The notes under the pieces were generated by a model, which saw only the letters and a program-made list of their open reading frames with translations, was not told the origin of the DNA and ran no database searches. Shown here piece after piece: positions 53,250-62,444 of a stretch of DNA of 64,000 nucleotides (positions within the stretch are counted from its first letter, which is position 1; every line of letters starts with the position of its first letter). Location: NCBI GenBank assembly GCA_037442505.1, contig JBBIPZ010000003.1, positions 56,229-120,228 on the forward strand. The letters run 5' to 3'. A program made the position numbers and the translations under genes. Source of the DNA: JBBIPZ01 sp037442505 [NCBI: Deltaproteobacteria bacterium]. Lineage in GTDB: Bacteria > CALINM01.

Positions 53250-53691
53250 TTTCTACCTCACCGGTAAGATTATTCAAAATGATAGTGTATTCTTTATCAG
53301 CCTTTGTAAGATACAATGCCAGAAACTCCTCACTTATCGTTGGAGGAAAAATCACTTTCACCGAGCCATCTTTTATTAATCCTTTCGAAGGCAGGTACAA
53401 CTGCCAGCTTTCGTCGTCCTGCATCTTTATAACTTTCTCGCCTGCCCCTGTTTTTATTGTAAATACTCGTTCCTTAAAATCGATGTCTAAAACTGTATTG
53501 TTTTTTGTAGATATCGCCTCTTCCCTTAAAGCTTTAAGATACTTTACAATGCCAATCGTGTTATTTTCATTAACTTTATGAAAGAAGTTTGGTAGCGAGA
53601 CAAACGCAACAGATGTAAGTATAAAAATCACTACCAGCAACTCTATAAGTGTAAAACCGTTGGTTTTTTGCCATTTCAATGTGGTAATCAA
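53218..53691 (-). CDS. gspH: Type II secretion minor pseudopilin GspH
   Basis: A 157-residue pseudopilin with FTLIELLVVIFILTSVAFVSLP after the leader and a beta-rich domain with IVKYLKALREEAISTKN and IKDGSVKVIFPP, the GspH/FimT pattern. It is 18 bases after gspG. It shares family membership with the 22731-23192 prepilin but belongs to the secretion operon. Confidence 0.85.
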   Translation of the reverse strand: MITTLKWQKTNGFTLIELLVVIFILTSVAFVSLPNFFHKVNENNTIGIVKYLKALREEAISTKNNTVLDIDFKERVFTIKTGAGEKVIKMQDDESWQLYLPSKGLIKDGSVKVIFPPTISEEFLALYLTKADKEYTIILNNLTGEVEIEEGRESFNE

Positions 53692-53709
53692 GCCTCTTCG
53701 AAAGTAATA

Positions 53710-54147
53710 TTAATCCAATTCCCAGCTATTTATATCCGCATCTTTACCTTCTCCCCCCTGTTTCCCATCGGCACCGTAGGAAGTTATATCAAAGTCTCCA
53801 TGAGATCCAGGGCAGATATAAATAAAACTGTTCCCCCATGGGTCCTTTGGGACTTTCTTTTTCTCCAGGTAACCTTCATCTTTATATTTTTTGGGGATAG
53901 GTTCTGTAGTTGGCTTGCTTACCAATGCCTCCAACCCCTGCTCAGTAGTAGGATAAAAACCATTGTCTAACTTGTAAAGCTTTAACGCTGTCTCTAAATT
54001 TTTAATCTGTAATTTTGCTTCTGCTATCTTGGCATCATCTGTTCTTCCCAAAACTTTAGGTCCAACAATAGCCGCAAGTATTGCAAGTATAAACACTACT
54101 ACCAAAACTTCGATTAACGTAAAACCTCTTTGACGTTTTTTATCCAT
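53710..54147 (-). CDS. gspG: Type II secretion major pseudopilin GspG
   Basis: The main pseudopilus subunit, 145 residues from ATG 54147, chosen because GGAGG precedes it; an in-frame ATG at 54159 would put the ribosome site inside the gene. The mature protein begins [32 protein letters not shown] and has the hallmark [26 protein letters not shown] and the Ca-site region [18 protein letters not shown]. The length and motifs are textbook GspG. Confidence 0.97.
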   Translation of the reverse strand: MDKKRQRGFTLIEVLVVVFILAILAAIVGPKVLGRTDDAKIAEAKLQIKNLETALKLYKLDNGFYPTTEQGLEALVSKPTTEPIPKKYKDEGYLEKKKVPKDPWGNSFIYICPGSHGDFDITSYGADGKQGGEGKDADINSWELD

Positions 54148-54162
54148 AGTTACCTCCAAAAA

Positions 54163-55326
54163 TTATCTAATTACCTGATTCATCTGAAAAATCGGCAAAA
54201 GTATCGAAATAACCATAAATCCAACGACAATACCCATCGCAAGAATGATAGATGGCTCGAGCAGCTTTAAAAAACTATCTACCGATTTTCTAAACTCTTT
54301 TTCCGACATTTCAGATATTTTATAAAGTGCGCCAACAATGTCGCCAGTTCTTTCACCTGTTACGACCATTTGTAGATAAATCGCTGGGAAAAATGTTATA
54401 ACATCGGAAAGTTTTTTCCCCTCTTTTACATCTTCTATAATACGTTCCAATTCTGATGAAAGATACTGATTGCCAGATGCGTCCTTTGCATATCCTAATG
54501 ATTTTACTATTGGCACTCCACCACCTAAAAGAAGTGATAGCGTTCTTGATAACCTCGAAATATAAATATTCCTAAACGCACGAAATGGCATATCATAAAG
54601 CAGCCTGCTAATCAGAACTTTTTTCTTGTTGTATAACATTTTAAAACCAAAGAATATAGCAACCAAAAAAGCTATCAGCAAATACCAGTAGTTAAACAAT
54701 AGTGAGCTTATCCCCATAAAAATTTTTGTAATCAATGGAAGCGGTATCTTTTGCTCCTGAAAGATCGTTGCGATACGAGGAAAGACAAATACAAACACAA
54801 AAAAAATCAAGATGAAAGATACAAAAATCATAAAAATTGGATAAATAAGAGAAGATGTAACCTTATCTTTTAACTCTTTCTCTTTTTCCAGAAACTCAGA
54901 AAGATTTTTTAATACAATATCGAGTGTACCCGACTCCTCTCCAGCCCTCACCATAGACACAATATACGATGGGAAAAAATCCTTTCGTATCTCCATCGCA
55001 CCAGAAAGACTTAAACCTTTGATTATGTTACTATGGATTTCCTCTAAAACCTCTTTAACTTTGCCCTCAGCTTCCTGAGAAAGCAGTTTCACAGCCTCAC
55101 TTACCAGAACACCCGATGATAACATCATCGAAAGGTTCGAAAACAGTTCGGATAAACCAATGCCTTTTTCAACAGTAAATCTATTTTTTTTCTCTATAAT
55201 CAGTTCTTTTACAAAAAGACCTTTCTCTTTAAGTATTAAAACTGCATCATTATTATCTGCAGCAAAAATCTTTCCTTTAACCTCTTTACCATCCTTTGAA
55301 TAGGCTAAATATTTATAGTTCGGCAT
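54163..55326 (-). CDS. gspF: Type II secretion inner-membrane platform protein GspF
   Basis: A 387-residue polytopic protein with two GspF domains, each beginning in a soluble helical bundle and ending in membrane helices (about residues 160-185, 205-230 and 365-385). Motifs are VRAGEESGTLD in the first repeat and VTGERTGDI in the second. It overlaps gspE by 14 bases. It is the platform against which GspE drives pseudopilus growth. Confidence 0.95.
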   Translation of the reverse strand: MPNYKYLAYSKDGKEVKGKIFAADNNDAVLILKEKGLFVKELIIEKKNRFTVEKGIGLSELFSNLSMMLSSGVLVSEAVKLLSQEAEGKVKEVLEEIHSNIIKGLSLSGAMEIRKDFFPSYIVSMVRAGEESGTLDIVLKNLSEFLEKEKELKDKVTSSLIYPIFMIFVSFILIFFVFVFVFPRIATIFQEQKIPLPLITKIFMGISSLLFNYWYLLIAFLVAIFFGFKMLYNKKKVLISRLLYDMPFRAFRNIYISRLSRTLSLLLGGGVPIVKSLGYAKDASGNQYLSSELERIIEDVKEGKKLSDVITFFPAIYLQMVVTGERTGDIVGALYKISEMSEKEFRKSVDSFLKLLEPSIILAMGIVVGFMVISILLPIFQMNQVIR

Positions 55327-56833
55327 AATCTTGATTAGTAACCCTTAAAACTTCTTCCAATGTTGTCAAGCCATCCTTAACCTTAGCTATCCCGTCATCT
55401 AAAAGCGTCTCCATACCATTAGAAACCGCTTTCTCTTTTATGCTTCTTGCATCTTTTTTGGCAAGAATAAGGTTTTTTATCTCCTCGTCTACCAGAAGTA
55501 GCTCAAAAATCCCTGTCCTGCCCAGATATCCCTTACCTCTACATTCGCCACAACCTTTGCCTTGATAAGTAAATTCTATATTCTCATATCCAGAAGCTTT
55601 AAGTTTTTCTTTTTCCTGATATGATAGCTTAACTGGCTCATTACAAAATGGACAGTTTTTCCTGACAAGCCTTTGAGCAAGTACACCCGTTAGAGAAGAA
55701 GCAACAAGAAAAGGCTCTATATCCATATCTATCAATCTTGTGAGTGCGGAAGGTGCATCGTTTGTGTGAAGCGTAGAAAGCACAAGATGCCCTGTAAGAG
55801 ACGCTTGAACAGCTATTTCAGCGGTTTCTCTATCTCTAATTTCTCCAACCATAATGATATCTGGATCCTGTCTAAGTATTGAACGCAAACCCGCAGCGAA
55901 AGTCAGGTTTATCTTTGGATTTACCTGTATCTGCCCCACACCTTTTATCTGGTATTCTACAGGATCTTCAATCGTAATGATATTTTTTTCTTCACTGTAA
56001 ATCTTCAAAAGACTACCATATAATGTGGTTGTCTTACCAGAACCCGTAGGTCCAGTAACCAAAATAATACCGTTACTTCTTGTAAGCAGAGAAGAAAAAA
56101 GTTCAAGTTTTTTATCACTTAGTCCCAATTCTTCAAGACTCATTATCCCTTTCATTCTATCAAGAATCCTCAAAACAGCACGTTCACCAAAAAATGTAGG
56201 AGTAACAGAGACCCTTATATCAATATCCTTTCCGCCAACAACAACCCTTATCCTGCCATCCTGCGGCAACCTTTTTTCAGCAATATCAAGGTTTGCCAAA
56301 ATCTTTATACGAGAAATTAACGCTTCATGGATAATTTTTGGTGGTGTCAAAATCTTCTTTAGTATGCCATCTACTCTAAATCTTACCTCTAATTCTCTTT
56401 CATAAGGCTCTATATGTATATCACTAGCGCGTTCTTTTACCGCCTCTAAAAGTAGTGCATTTAGTAATTTTATGACAGGTGCCTCGTCTTTAAGTTCTAA
56501 CAGATCTTTTGGAAGTTCAGCATCAGAGCTAAATATCTTTAAATCTTCACTTGATATCTCTCCCATCACCGTCTCGGCAGAAGAGATGAGACTGTAAGCC
56601 TGATTCATTAAAGACAATAAAATATTTTTGTCAACTCTAATATACTCAAACTGCTTTCCCCAACTCTTAGCCACATCTTTCAGAGCAAAAAAACCATTTT
56701 CGTCACAGATAACTCCATAAACCTTATCCTCATCGGCACCACGCAAAAGCAGTCTATTGCCTTTTGCATAATCGTAAGGCAGCCTTTTTAAAATGGACAG
56801 GTCAATGTCTTCAAGTTTTATTTCATCAGTCAC
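55313..56833 (-). CDS. gspE: Type II secretion ATPase GspE
   Basis: A 506-residue hexameric ATPase. It shows ASDIHIEPYE, Walker A GPTGSGKTTTLYG, the Asp box with ITIEDPVEYQ, Walker B IIMVGEIRDRETAEIA and the His box LVLSTLHTNDAPSALTRL. The zinc-binding CM domain has four cysteines (CPFC and CGEC), as in GspE rather than PilT. It overlaps the gspD stop by 8 bases. Confidence 0.96.
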   Translation of the reverse strand: MTDEIKLEDIDLSILKRLPYDYAKGNRLLLRGADEDKVYGVICDENGFFALKDVAKSWGKQFEYIRVDKNILLSLMNQAYSLISSAETVMGEISSEDLKIFSSDAELPKDLLELKDEAPVIKLLNALLLEAVKERASDIHIEPYERELEVRFRVDGILKKILTPPKIIHEALISRIKILANLDIAEKRLPQDGRIRVVVGGKDIDIRVSVTPTFFGERAVLRILDRMKGIMSLEELGLSDKKLELFSSLLTRSNGIILVTGPTGSGKTTTLYGSLLKIYSEEKNIITIEDPVEYQIKGVGQIQVNPKINLTFAAGLRSILRQDPDIIMVGEIRDRETAEIAVQASLTGHLVLSTLHTNDAPSALTRLIDMDIEPFLVASSLTGVLAQRLVRKNCPFCNEPVKLSYQEKEKLKASGYENIEFTYQGKGCGECRGKGYLGRTGIFELLLVDEEIKNLILAKKDARSIKEKAVSNGMETLLDDGIAKVKDGLTTLEEVLRVTNQDYAEL

Positions 56834-58943
56834 TCTTTTTCACCTTTAAGTTGGGTTCTATATACTCTATCACGTTCTCTTTGTTAAGAATTTCTTTTAT
56901 CTCGAGAAATCCTTTGTCTTCGGGAATAACGATTAGATACATGCCTTCCATAAGCTTCGCTTTAATAATTATGTTATGTTTTTTAAGAACATTACTAAGT
57001 GTTTCCTCTGTTACATCTTTTTTAATCTTAATTATAGCCTCGTTCGTTTTTTGTTCTGACATCTGGGAAACAAATTCTGTCTTCTTTGCATTTGAAAGAT
57101 TAGCAAGCTCAACAGAATCCCTGATTATATGTGGTGTTAAGAATACAAGCAGGTTGGTCTTTTTTGTGCTGTAAGATTTGTATCTAAACAAAAACCCAAT
57201 TAGCGGCAAGTCCCCAAGAAACGGCACCTTGGAAATAATCTCTTCACCCTTCTCCTGCATCAAACCGCTTATAACGACAGTTTGCTTATCTTTAACAACA
57301 ACAGAAGTCTTGGTTGAGCGCTTTGTTGTTGTTGGACCTATCTCTGTCAAAATAGTAACGTTGCTTTCTTGCTTTAATGAAGAGATTTCCTGATATATAT
57401 CAAGCTTTACGTACTCACCTTCAGTGATTTGAGGCGTTAATCTTAGTGTTATGCCTACGTCCTTTCTCTCAATAACATTAAAGAGGCTTTGTGGTGTACT
57501 GGTGTTAGTTTCCCTCTTTGAAATGAAAGGCACGTTTTCACCAACGACTATTTCTGCCTCTTTGTTATCTGATGTAAGTATCTGCGGAGTAGATAAAACA
57601 TTTACCGCGTCCTTAAACTCGTTCAGGTTAAAAAGTGCAGCAAAGCCCGGTACTGTTAATGTGCTTGTGCCTGAGGCTGTAGTTATTGGTACACTTAAAA
57701 AATTGCCCATACCCCCTACTGAAAAGCCAGCGAGTCCCGAAACTATGTTAGACATGGCATTTGTATCGATCTGACCAAAACCTGTAATCGCAATAGGTTC
57801 CCCATTTTTTGATGTGATAGCACGCCACTTTGCACCCAACTCTTTTAATTTATCTATCGACGCCTCAACAATCATCGCCTCAACATAAACTTGTTTTCGC
57901 CTCTTATCGAGCTCTTTTATTATCCCAACTATGTTTTCGTATTGATACGGGGGAGCACTAATAATTAGTGAATTTGTTGATTTGTCAGGTGTTATGTTAA
58001 TTTTGTTTTTTGAATCTGCAGGTTTTGTTTTATCTTCCAAACCTTTTATTGCGGTATCAAGCACCTTGGCAAGCTCAGTTGCCTCTGCGTTTTCAAGAAA
58101 ATATACGTTTATGCTGCTTTTTTGCTCTTTTTGTGGAACATCAAGCATATCTATAAGCTTTTTTACAAACTCTCGAGCGTAAGAAGACCCAATCAAGACA
58201 ATGGCGTTTAATCTGCTTTCCGCGGTAATCTTAATGTCATCAGCAGATATTCCAACGTTACCTTTTTTGGCAATTGCGTCATTGACAACCTTTATAATGT
58301 CTTCTGCAAGTCCATTTTTTAAAAGATAAAGCTCCGCCTCGTCCTTCACAAATGGTTTGTCCACGTAGGTTAAGATATGTTCCAAACGTTTGATGTTAGC
58401 CACAGTGTCGATAATCAAAAGATAATTTCCAGACCCAAATACTGATATATGTCCATCCTTTGATATTAATGGCTGCAGAAATCTTAAAGCACTATCCGGG
58501 TTAGCATAGGTTAAAGGAATAAGTTTTGTTATATAAACGTCTTCTGTCTTAATCTTTGCACCCTCTGGAGACAAAGAACGAGATTGGCCGGATGGAACTA
58601 TTTTTAGAAGGTTGCCAGAAGTAGGAACAATTGTATAGCCCTTCAAATTTAAAACAGAATTAAAAAGTGAAAACGCCTCATCCGCAGAAATTTTAGACGG
58701 CGCGATGATTGTAACCTTACCTTTCAAAGATTCGTCATAAACAAAGTTTTTTCCTGTTACATCACTTATAAACTTTACTACATTTACCAGTTCAACATCC
58801 TGAAGATTTACTGTTATCAGTTTCTTCTTGGGTTCGGCGTATGAATAACAAAAGGTTAAAAAAATTATAATAAGTGCAAAAAAGAGGTTTTTTAAAATTT
58901 TATAGTTTTGCTTGTGTTTTTCCTTATCTAAAATATTTTCCAC
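56826..58943 (-). CDS. gspD: Type II secretion secretin GspD, with unusual C-terminal domain
   Basis: The outer-membrane channel, 705 residues. After a signal peptide (residues about 18-38) come N0 (VNLQDVELVNVVKFISDVTGKNFVYDE), N1-N3 domains (LTYANPDSALRFLQPLI, SRLNAIVLIGSS, TDKSTNSLIISAPP-like) and the secretin barrel (VPFISKRE, VGITLRLTPQI, SGLMQEKGEEIISKVPFLGDLPLIGFLFR, LLVFLTPHII). Residues 633-705 form an extra domain ending IEYIEPNLKVKK that resembles the inhibitor-I9/fervidolysin-type subtilase propeptide. No pilotin-binding S-domain is evident. It follows gspC by 11 bases. Confidence 0.94.
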   Translation of the reverse strand: MENILDKEKHKQNYKILKNLFFALIIIFLTFCYSYAEPKKKLITVNLQDVELVNVVKFISDVTGKNFVYDESLKGKVTIIAPSKISADEAFSLFNSVLNLKGYTIVPTSGNLLKIVPSGQSRSLSPEGAKIKTEDVYITKLIPLTYANPDSALRFLQPLISKDGHISVFGSGNYLLIIDTVANIKRLEHILTYVDKPFVKDEAELYLLKNGLAEDIIKVVNDAIAKKGNVGISADDIKITAESRLNAIVLIGSSYAREFVKKLIDMLDVPQKEQKSSINVYFLENAEATELAKVLDTAIKGLEDKTKPADSKNKINITPDKSTNSLIISAPPYQYENIVGIIKELDKRRKQVYVEAMIVEASIDKLKELGAKWRAITSKNGEPIAITGFGQIDTNAMSNIVSGLAGFSVGGMGNFLSVPITTASGTSTLTVPGFAALFNLNEFKDAVNVLSTPQILTSDNKEAEIVVGENVPFISKRETNTSTPQSLFNVIERKDVGITLRLTPQITEGEYVKLDIYQEISSLKQESNVTILTEIGPTTTKRSTKTSVVVKDKQTVVISGLMQEKGEEIISKVPFLGDLPLIGFLFRYKSYSTKKTNLLVFLTPHIIRDSVELANLSNAKKTEFVSQMSEQKTNEAIIKIKKDVTEETLSNVLKKHNIIIKAKLMEGMYLIVIPEDKGFLEIKEILNKENVIEYIEPNLKVKKSD

Positions 58944-58954
58944 AAGGAAGCCTC

Positions 58955-59800
58955 CTAATTTATATTGTAAACTTGCGTTATACGTTGTCCATTTCTAATG
59001 ATATCAAGTTCTATCCTGTCAAGCTCTTTTATTAAACTTAAAATCTTTATACCGTCGTTTGGGGATGTCAATTCAACCTTATTAGCTCTTAAAATAATAT
59101 CACCATTTAGAAGCCCCATTCTTTCGTAAAATCCCCCTGGTCTCACTTCTTTAACAATAAAGCCTTCCTGTTTTCCATCTTTGAAATTAGGCAGAAGCCT
59201 TGCATCCGTTAGTATCTCTTTTGGGTCTTCCATAAAGCGTTTAATCTCTTCTTTAGCGAATGTCTTTTCGTCTTTACTTGATGAAGTATTTATTTGTGAA
59301 GTTTGCTTGGCAGTGTTGTCAGAAACCTCTTCATGTCCCTCGAGATTGATAGAAAACAATTTGCCATTTTGAGAAATAGAAACTTTTTTGGGCTCAATGA
59401 TGTTAAGCAAACCATAACCAAAAACATCGTCACCTTTTTTAAAAAGTTTTTGAACCTTATCTTTATTTTCGATAAAGGCATAGCCCGGAGGAAGCGTGAT
59501 AACACCTTTTAAAATTAAGGTGTTTGGCTCCAGAGATACTATCTTTTTGTCTGTCTTTTCTATGACTGAAAACTTTGCACCTCTGACACCAAAAGGATTT
59601 TGCTCTACTACTGACGCGTAGAAAGAAATTGCACGTTCGCCACGTTGAATATCAGTGTTGGCTTGTTTGATGACAGCCTTTTTTTTGGACAATGCAACCT
59701 CAAGCAATTTTCCCGTATGATAAGATAAAGCTATAACAATACCCAGAACACCAATTATATCTATCAAAAGCTTATTTTTAAAAATTTTTACCATTTCCAT
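58955..59800 (-). CDS. gspC: Type II secretion inner-membrane protein GspC
   Basis: A 281-residue bitopic protein: membrane helix at about residues 12-30, a homology-region domain (SVIEKTDKKIVSLEPNTLILKGVI through VFGYGLLNIIEPKKVSI) that contacts GspD N0, and a C-terminal PDZ domain (about 200-281; FIVKEVRPGGFYERMGLLNGDIILRANK). It overlaps the upstream cytochrome-like gene by 13 bases. First gsp gene of the C-to-N series. Confidence 0.88.
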   Translation of the reverse strand: MEMVKIFKNKLLIDIIGVLGIVIALSYHTGKLLEVALSKKKAVIKQANTDIQRGERAISFYASVVEQNPFGVRGAKFSVIEKTDKKIVSLEPNTLILKGVITLPPGYAFIENKDKVQKLFKKGDDVFGYGLLNIIEPKKVSISQNGKLFSINLEGHEEVSDNTAKQTSQINTSSSKDEKTFAKEEIKRFMEDPKEILTDARLLPNFKDGKQEGFIVKEVRPGGFYERMGLLNGDIILRANKVELTSPNDGIKILSLIKELDRIELDIIRNGQRITQVYNIN

Positions 59801-60654
59801 AACGTTACCAGAAAAATGATTATAAAAACAAAAGCTAAATTTGTATAGGCAATAATGTAAAAAATATTAATTACTGAATCCTTTGATTTTTTTTCTTCAA
59901 AATTCATCTTAATTTCAGGAAACCGCAACAGAACATCATCTTTGTGCGGTGCCTGTTTTAAAGCCTCAGTTAAATCAGAACCAGCATTGTGTCTCATCAT
60001 ATGAACGCCATTTTTCCAGAGCCTGCTGTCTGTGACATCAAACACCTTCCCATTATAGACGACATAAGCCCTTCTGCCTTCTTTTCCATCATAAAACTCG
60101 ATACTGTTGACATCTTTATGTTTTGAATGTTGTTTATGTTTCATTTTTGGTCCAAGAAAGAAGGTTACAAACGTAGCAGAGAGAACCATTAAGACAAAAA
60201 TTGTAACCTTGGCTAAGAGTATTAATCCAAAACGTGTGGAGATAATTTGCTCAAAGGTATAAAACCGCAAGAAGGTTAGAATAGTTCCAGTTACTAACAT
60301 GACAAATATAGACACCCAGCCCAACATCAGCTCACCACGAGGCAATCCTTTAGCAGCATAACCTGGCTTTAAAATGATATGAACATAAAGAATTGTTCCA
60401 AACCACATTATCGCAAAAAACAGATGAACATAGTAAACAACAAACCTGAAAAGCCTTTTAAAACTGAACTCCTTTTTTATCGTTTTACTAAACGCGATAC
60501 CTGCTTCGTTAAGTTCTCCTCCGCCAACTTCAGATTTATGACAATATACACAATCCTTGCCAGTCTCTTCAGCATACTTTACAGTTGCGTAACTTAAATT
60601 CTGAAAGACAAATCCCAAAAATAAAAGTATTAAAAAAACAAATTTTGTTTTCAT
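59788..60654 (-). CDS. Membrane protein with haem c motif, CopD-like helices and cytochrome b5-like domain
   Basis: A 288-residue protein. After a signal sequence (residues 1-23) comes one CXXCH (CVYCH at 35-39), then four membrane helices with conserved His in a CopD/DUF-type bundle (YYVHLFFAIMWFGTILYVHIILKPG and later helices). A cytosolic or periplasmic domain follows (about 180-255), reading EFYDGKEGRRAYVVYNGKVFDVTDSRLWKNG and MMRHNAGSDLTEAL, a cytochrome b5-like fold with its two His. A last helix ends the protein. Such fusions occur in metal-reducing bacteria; a quinol- or metal-linked electron transfer role is plausible. It sits directly upstream of gspC with overlap, after the DUF362 gene. 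Confidence 0.8.
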   Translation of the reverse strand: MKTKFVFLILLFLGFVFQNLSYATVKYAEETGKDCVYCHKSEVGGGELNEAGIAFSKTIKKEFSFKRLFRFVVYYVHLFFAIMWFGTILYVHIILKPGYAAKGLPRGELMLGWVSIFVMLVTGTILTFLRFYTFEQIISTRFGLILLAKVTIFVLMVLSATFVTFFLGPKMKHKQHSKHKDVNSIEFYDGKEGRRAYVVYNGKVFDVTDSRLWKNGVHMMRHNAGSDLTEALKQAPHKDDVLLRFPEIKMNFEEKKSKDSVINIFYIIAYTNLAFVFIIIFLVTLWKW

Positions 60655-61775
60655 TAATCAATGCTTATAAGGTTATATTCTCTTGTTCCTAATCCAATCT
60701 TTTCTGCGTAAATAAGTTGCGGTTCCCAATCTATTTCCGGATATACACCTCTAAATTTGTCTCCATTTTCTTCGTGTCCAGACTTTAATGCTGAGTTAAC
60801 ATTTCCTTTCTGAGCATTAACTAAATCCATGCTCGCCTTATCAATCGCCACTGGATCAGTAGAAGCAAGTATTCCAATATCATTTGTGATGGGATAATCA
60901 TTGTGACCATAACAGTCACAGGCTGGGCTTATCTGAGTGAGAAAATTTATAAAAAACACCTTTTCGTTTTTATTTTTGATTGCACCAAATGCATACTCCA
61001 CCATCTTTTTCTGTAAAACAGGCACCTGCTCGTTCCAGTTGATTACAATAGCACCCTTAGGACAAACCAGAATACATTCAGCACAACCAACGCAAGTTTT
61101 TTCCATAATCTCTGCTTTATCACCAACCATCGTTATCGCTCCGTGTGCACACCATTTTACACAAACACCACAACCAACACAGTTTTTCTTTTTAACAGTT
61201 GGGGCAATGTTTGAATGCTGTGCAAGTTTACCCTCTCTACTTGCACATCCCATTCCTAAATTTTTCAAGGCACCACCAAACCCCGTTAGCTCGTGACATT
61301 TAAAATGTGACATAACCACCATCGCATCAGCCCTCGTTATCTCCCCACCTATAGAAACCTTTTTAAAGTTTTCTAAATTAACTTCAACCCTTTCAGCAAA
61401 ATTTCCGGTCAAGCCATCTCCAATGATTATTGGGGCATTTGTTACTGCAAAATCAAATCCATTCTCAATCGCAGTAATAATGTGATTAACAGAATCTGAG
61501 CGAGTCCCTCTATAAAGTGTATTACAATCAGTTAAAAACGGCTTTGTGCTTATCTTTTTAAGTTCATTAACGACTACCCGCACATAGTTAGGCCTGATGT
61601 AAGAAAGATTACCTTTCTCTCCGAAATGTATCTTAATAGCCACAAGCTCACCAGCTGTTAGCTTATCATTAATGTTTAGCTTGCCAAGAAGCGTTGCAAC
61701 TTTATCTAACAAATTACGATTAACCTTTGTTCTTAAGTTAGCAAAATAAACATCTGATATCTTGTTAGACATCAC
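60654..61775 (-). CDS. DUF362 family protein with two 4Fe-4S clusters
   Basis: A 373-residue cytoplasmic iron-sulfur protein. The DUF362 domain (KIHFGEKGNLSYIRP, FLTDCNTLYRGTRSD, SHFKCHELTGFGGALKNLGMGCASREGK) surrounds a bacterial ferredoxin module with CVGCGVCVKWC and CVGCAECILVC. The family's biochemical role is unknown. A ribosome site GGAGG precedes the ATG, and its stop overlaps the start of the next gene by one base. Its C terminus has CDCYGHNDYP, another conserved family block. Confidence 0.9.
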   Translation of the reverse strand: MMSNKISDVYFANLRTKVNRNLLDKVATLLGKLNINDKLTAGELVAIKIHFGEKGNLSYIRPNYVRVVVNELKKISTKPFLTDCNTLYRGTRSDSVNHIITAIENGFDFAVTNAPIIIGDGLTGNFAERVEVNLENFKKVSIGGEITRADAMVVMSHFKCHELTGFGGALKNLGMGCASREGKLAQHSNIAPTVKKKNCVGCGVCVKWCAHGAITMVGDKAEIMEKTCVGCAECILVCPKGAIVINWNEQVPVLQKKMVEYAFGAIKNKNEKVFFINFLTQISPACDCYGHNDYPITNDIGILASTDPVAIDKASMDLVNAQKGNVNSALKSGHEENGDKFRGVYPEIDWEPQLIYAEKIGLGTREYNLISID

Positions 61776-61784
61776 TACCTCCTT

Positions 61785-62411
61785 TTATGCTTGATAAATC
61801 TTTTCTTCAGGCAATTGAATTGCCGTTAAAAACCCACCATATACAGCACCTGTATCAATACCAATCTTATTCTTATCAAAGAAAGGCTGAAAACTTTTCA
61901 TTGGAGTATGGCCAAAAATAACTTTTTTTTTAAAATCGAAGTCACTAAAGATAAAATCACCTCTAATCCACAGTAAATCGTCATCCTGCTGCCAATCAAT
62001 AGAAACTGCCGGCTTAAGCCCTGCATGAACAAACACATATTTTTCCGTAACATAAATAGTCTTGAGAGAATGAAAAAAATCAAGGTGCGCATCTGGAATT
62101 TTTAATACACCCTCTTCCTCATACTGCTCTATAGTGCTTTGACCACCATTCAATAAAAAGAGTTCTTTATTTTTGCCATTAAGATAATCAAGAAACATCT
62201 TTTCGTGATTACCTTTGAGGAAAATTACTTTATCTTGACGATTCATTTTTAGTTCAAGAAGATAATCAATAACCTTTCTGCTATCGGGCCCTCTATCAAT
62301 GTAATCTCCCAGAAAAATAAGAAGATCTTCGTCACTTAAAGGAAGTTTAGATAAAAGCGATTTTAGCTTATCATAGCAACCATGGATATCACCTACAGCA
62401 TAAAGTCGCAT
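61785..62411 (-). CDS. ApaH/PrpE-like metallophosphoesterase
   Basis: A 208-residue calcineurin-like phosphoesterase. The metal-binding blocks are GDIHGCYDKL, GDYIDRGPDSRKV, KGNHE and the C-terminal FVHAGL and FGHTPM, as in serine/threonine PPP-type phosphatases and diadenosine tetraphosphatases. It is shorter than E. coli ApaH (280), so the substrate is uncertain. The start is taken at ATG 62411; a TTG nine bases upstream is less likely. It lies between the CNNM and DUF362 genes on the same strand. Confidence 0.88.
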   Translation of the reverse strand: MRLYAVGDIHGCYDKLKSLLSKLPLSDEDLLIFLGDYIDRGPDSRKVIDYLLELKMNRQDKVIFLKGNHEKMFLDYLNGKNKELFLLNGGQSTIEQYEEEGVLKIPDAHLDFFHSLKTIYVTEKYVFVHAGLKPAVSIDWQQDDDLLWIRGDFIFSDFDFKKKVIFGHTPMKSFQPFFDKNKIGIDTGAVYGGFLTAIQLPEEKIYQA

Positions 62412-62444
62412 ACGAAACAATTTAGCACAAGGATTTAAAAAAAT

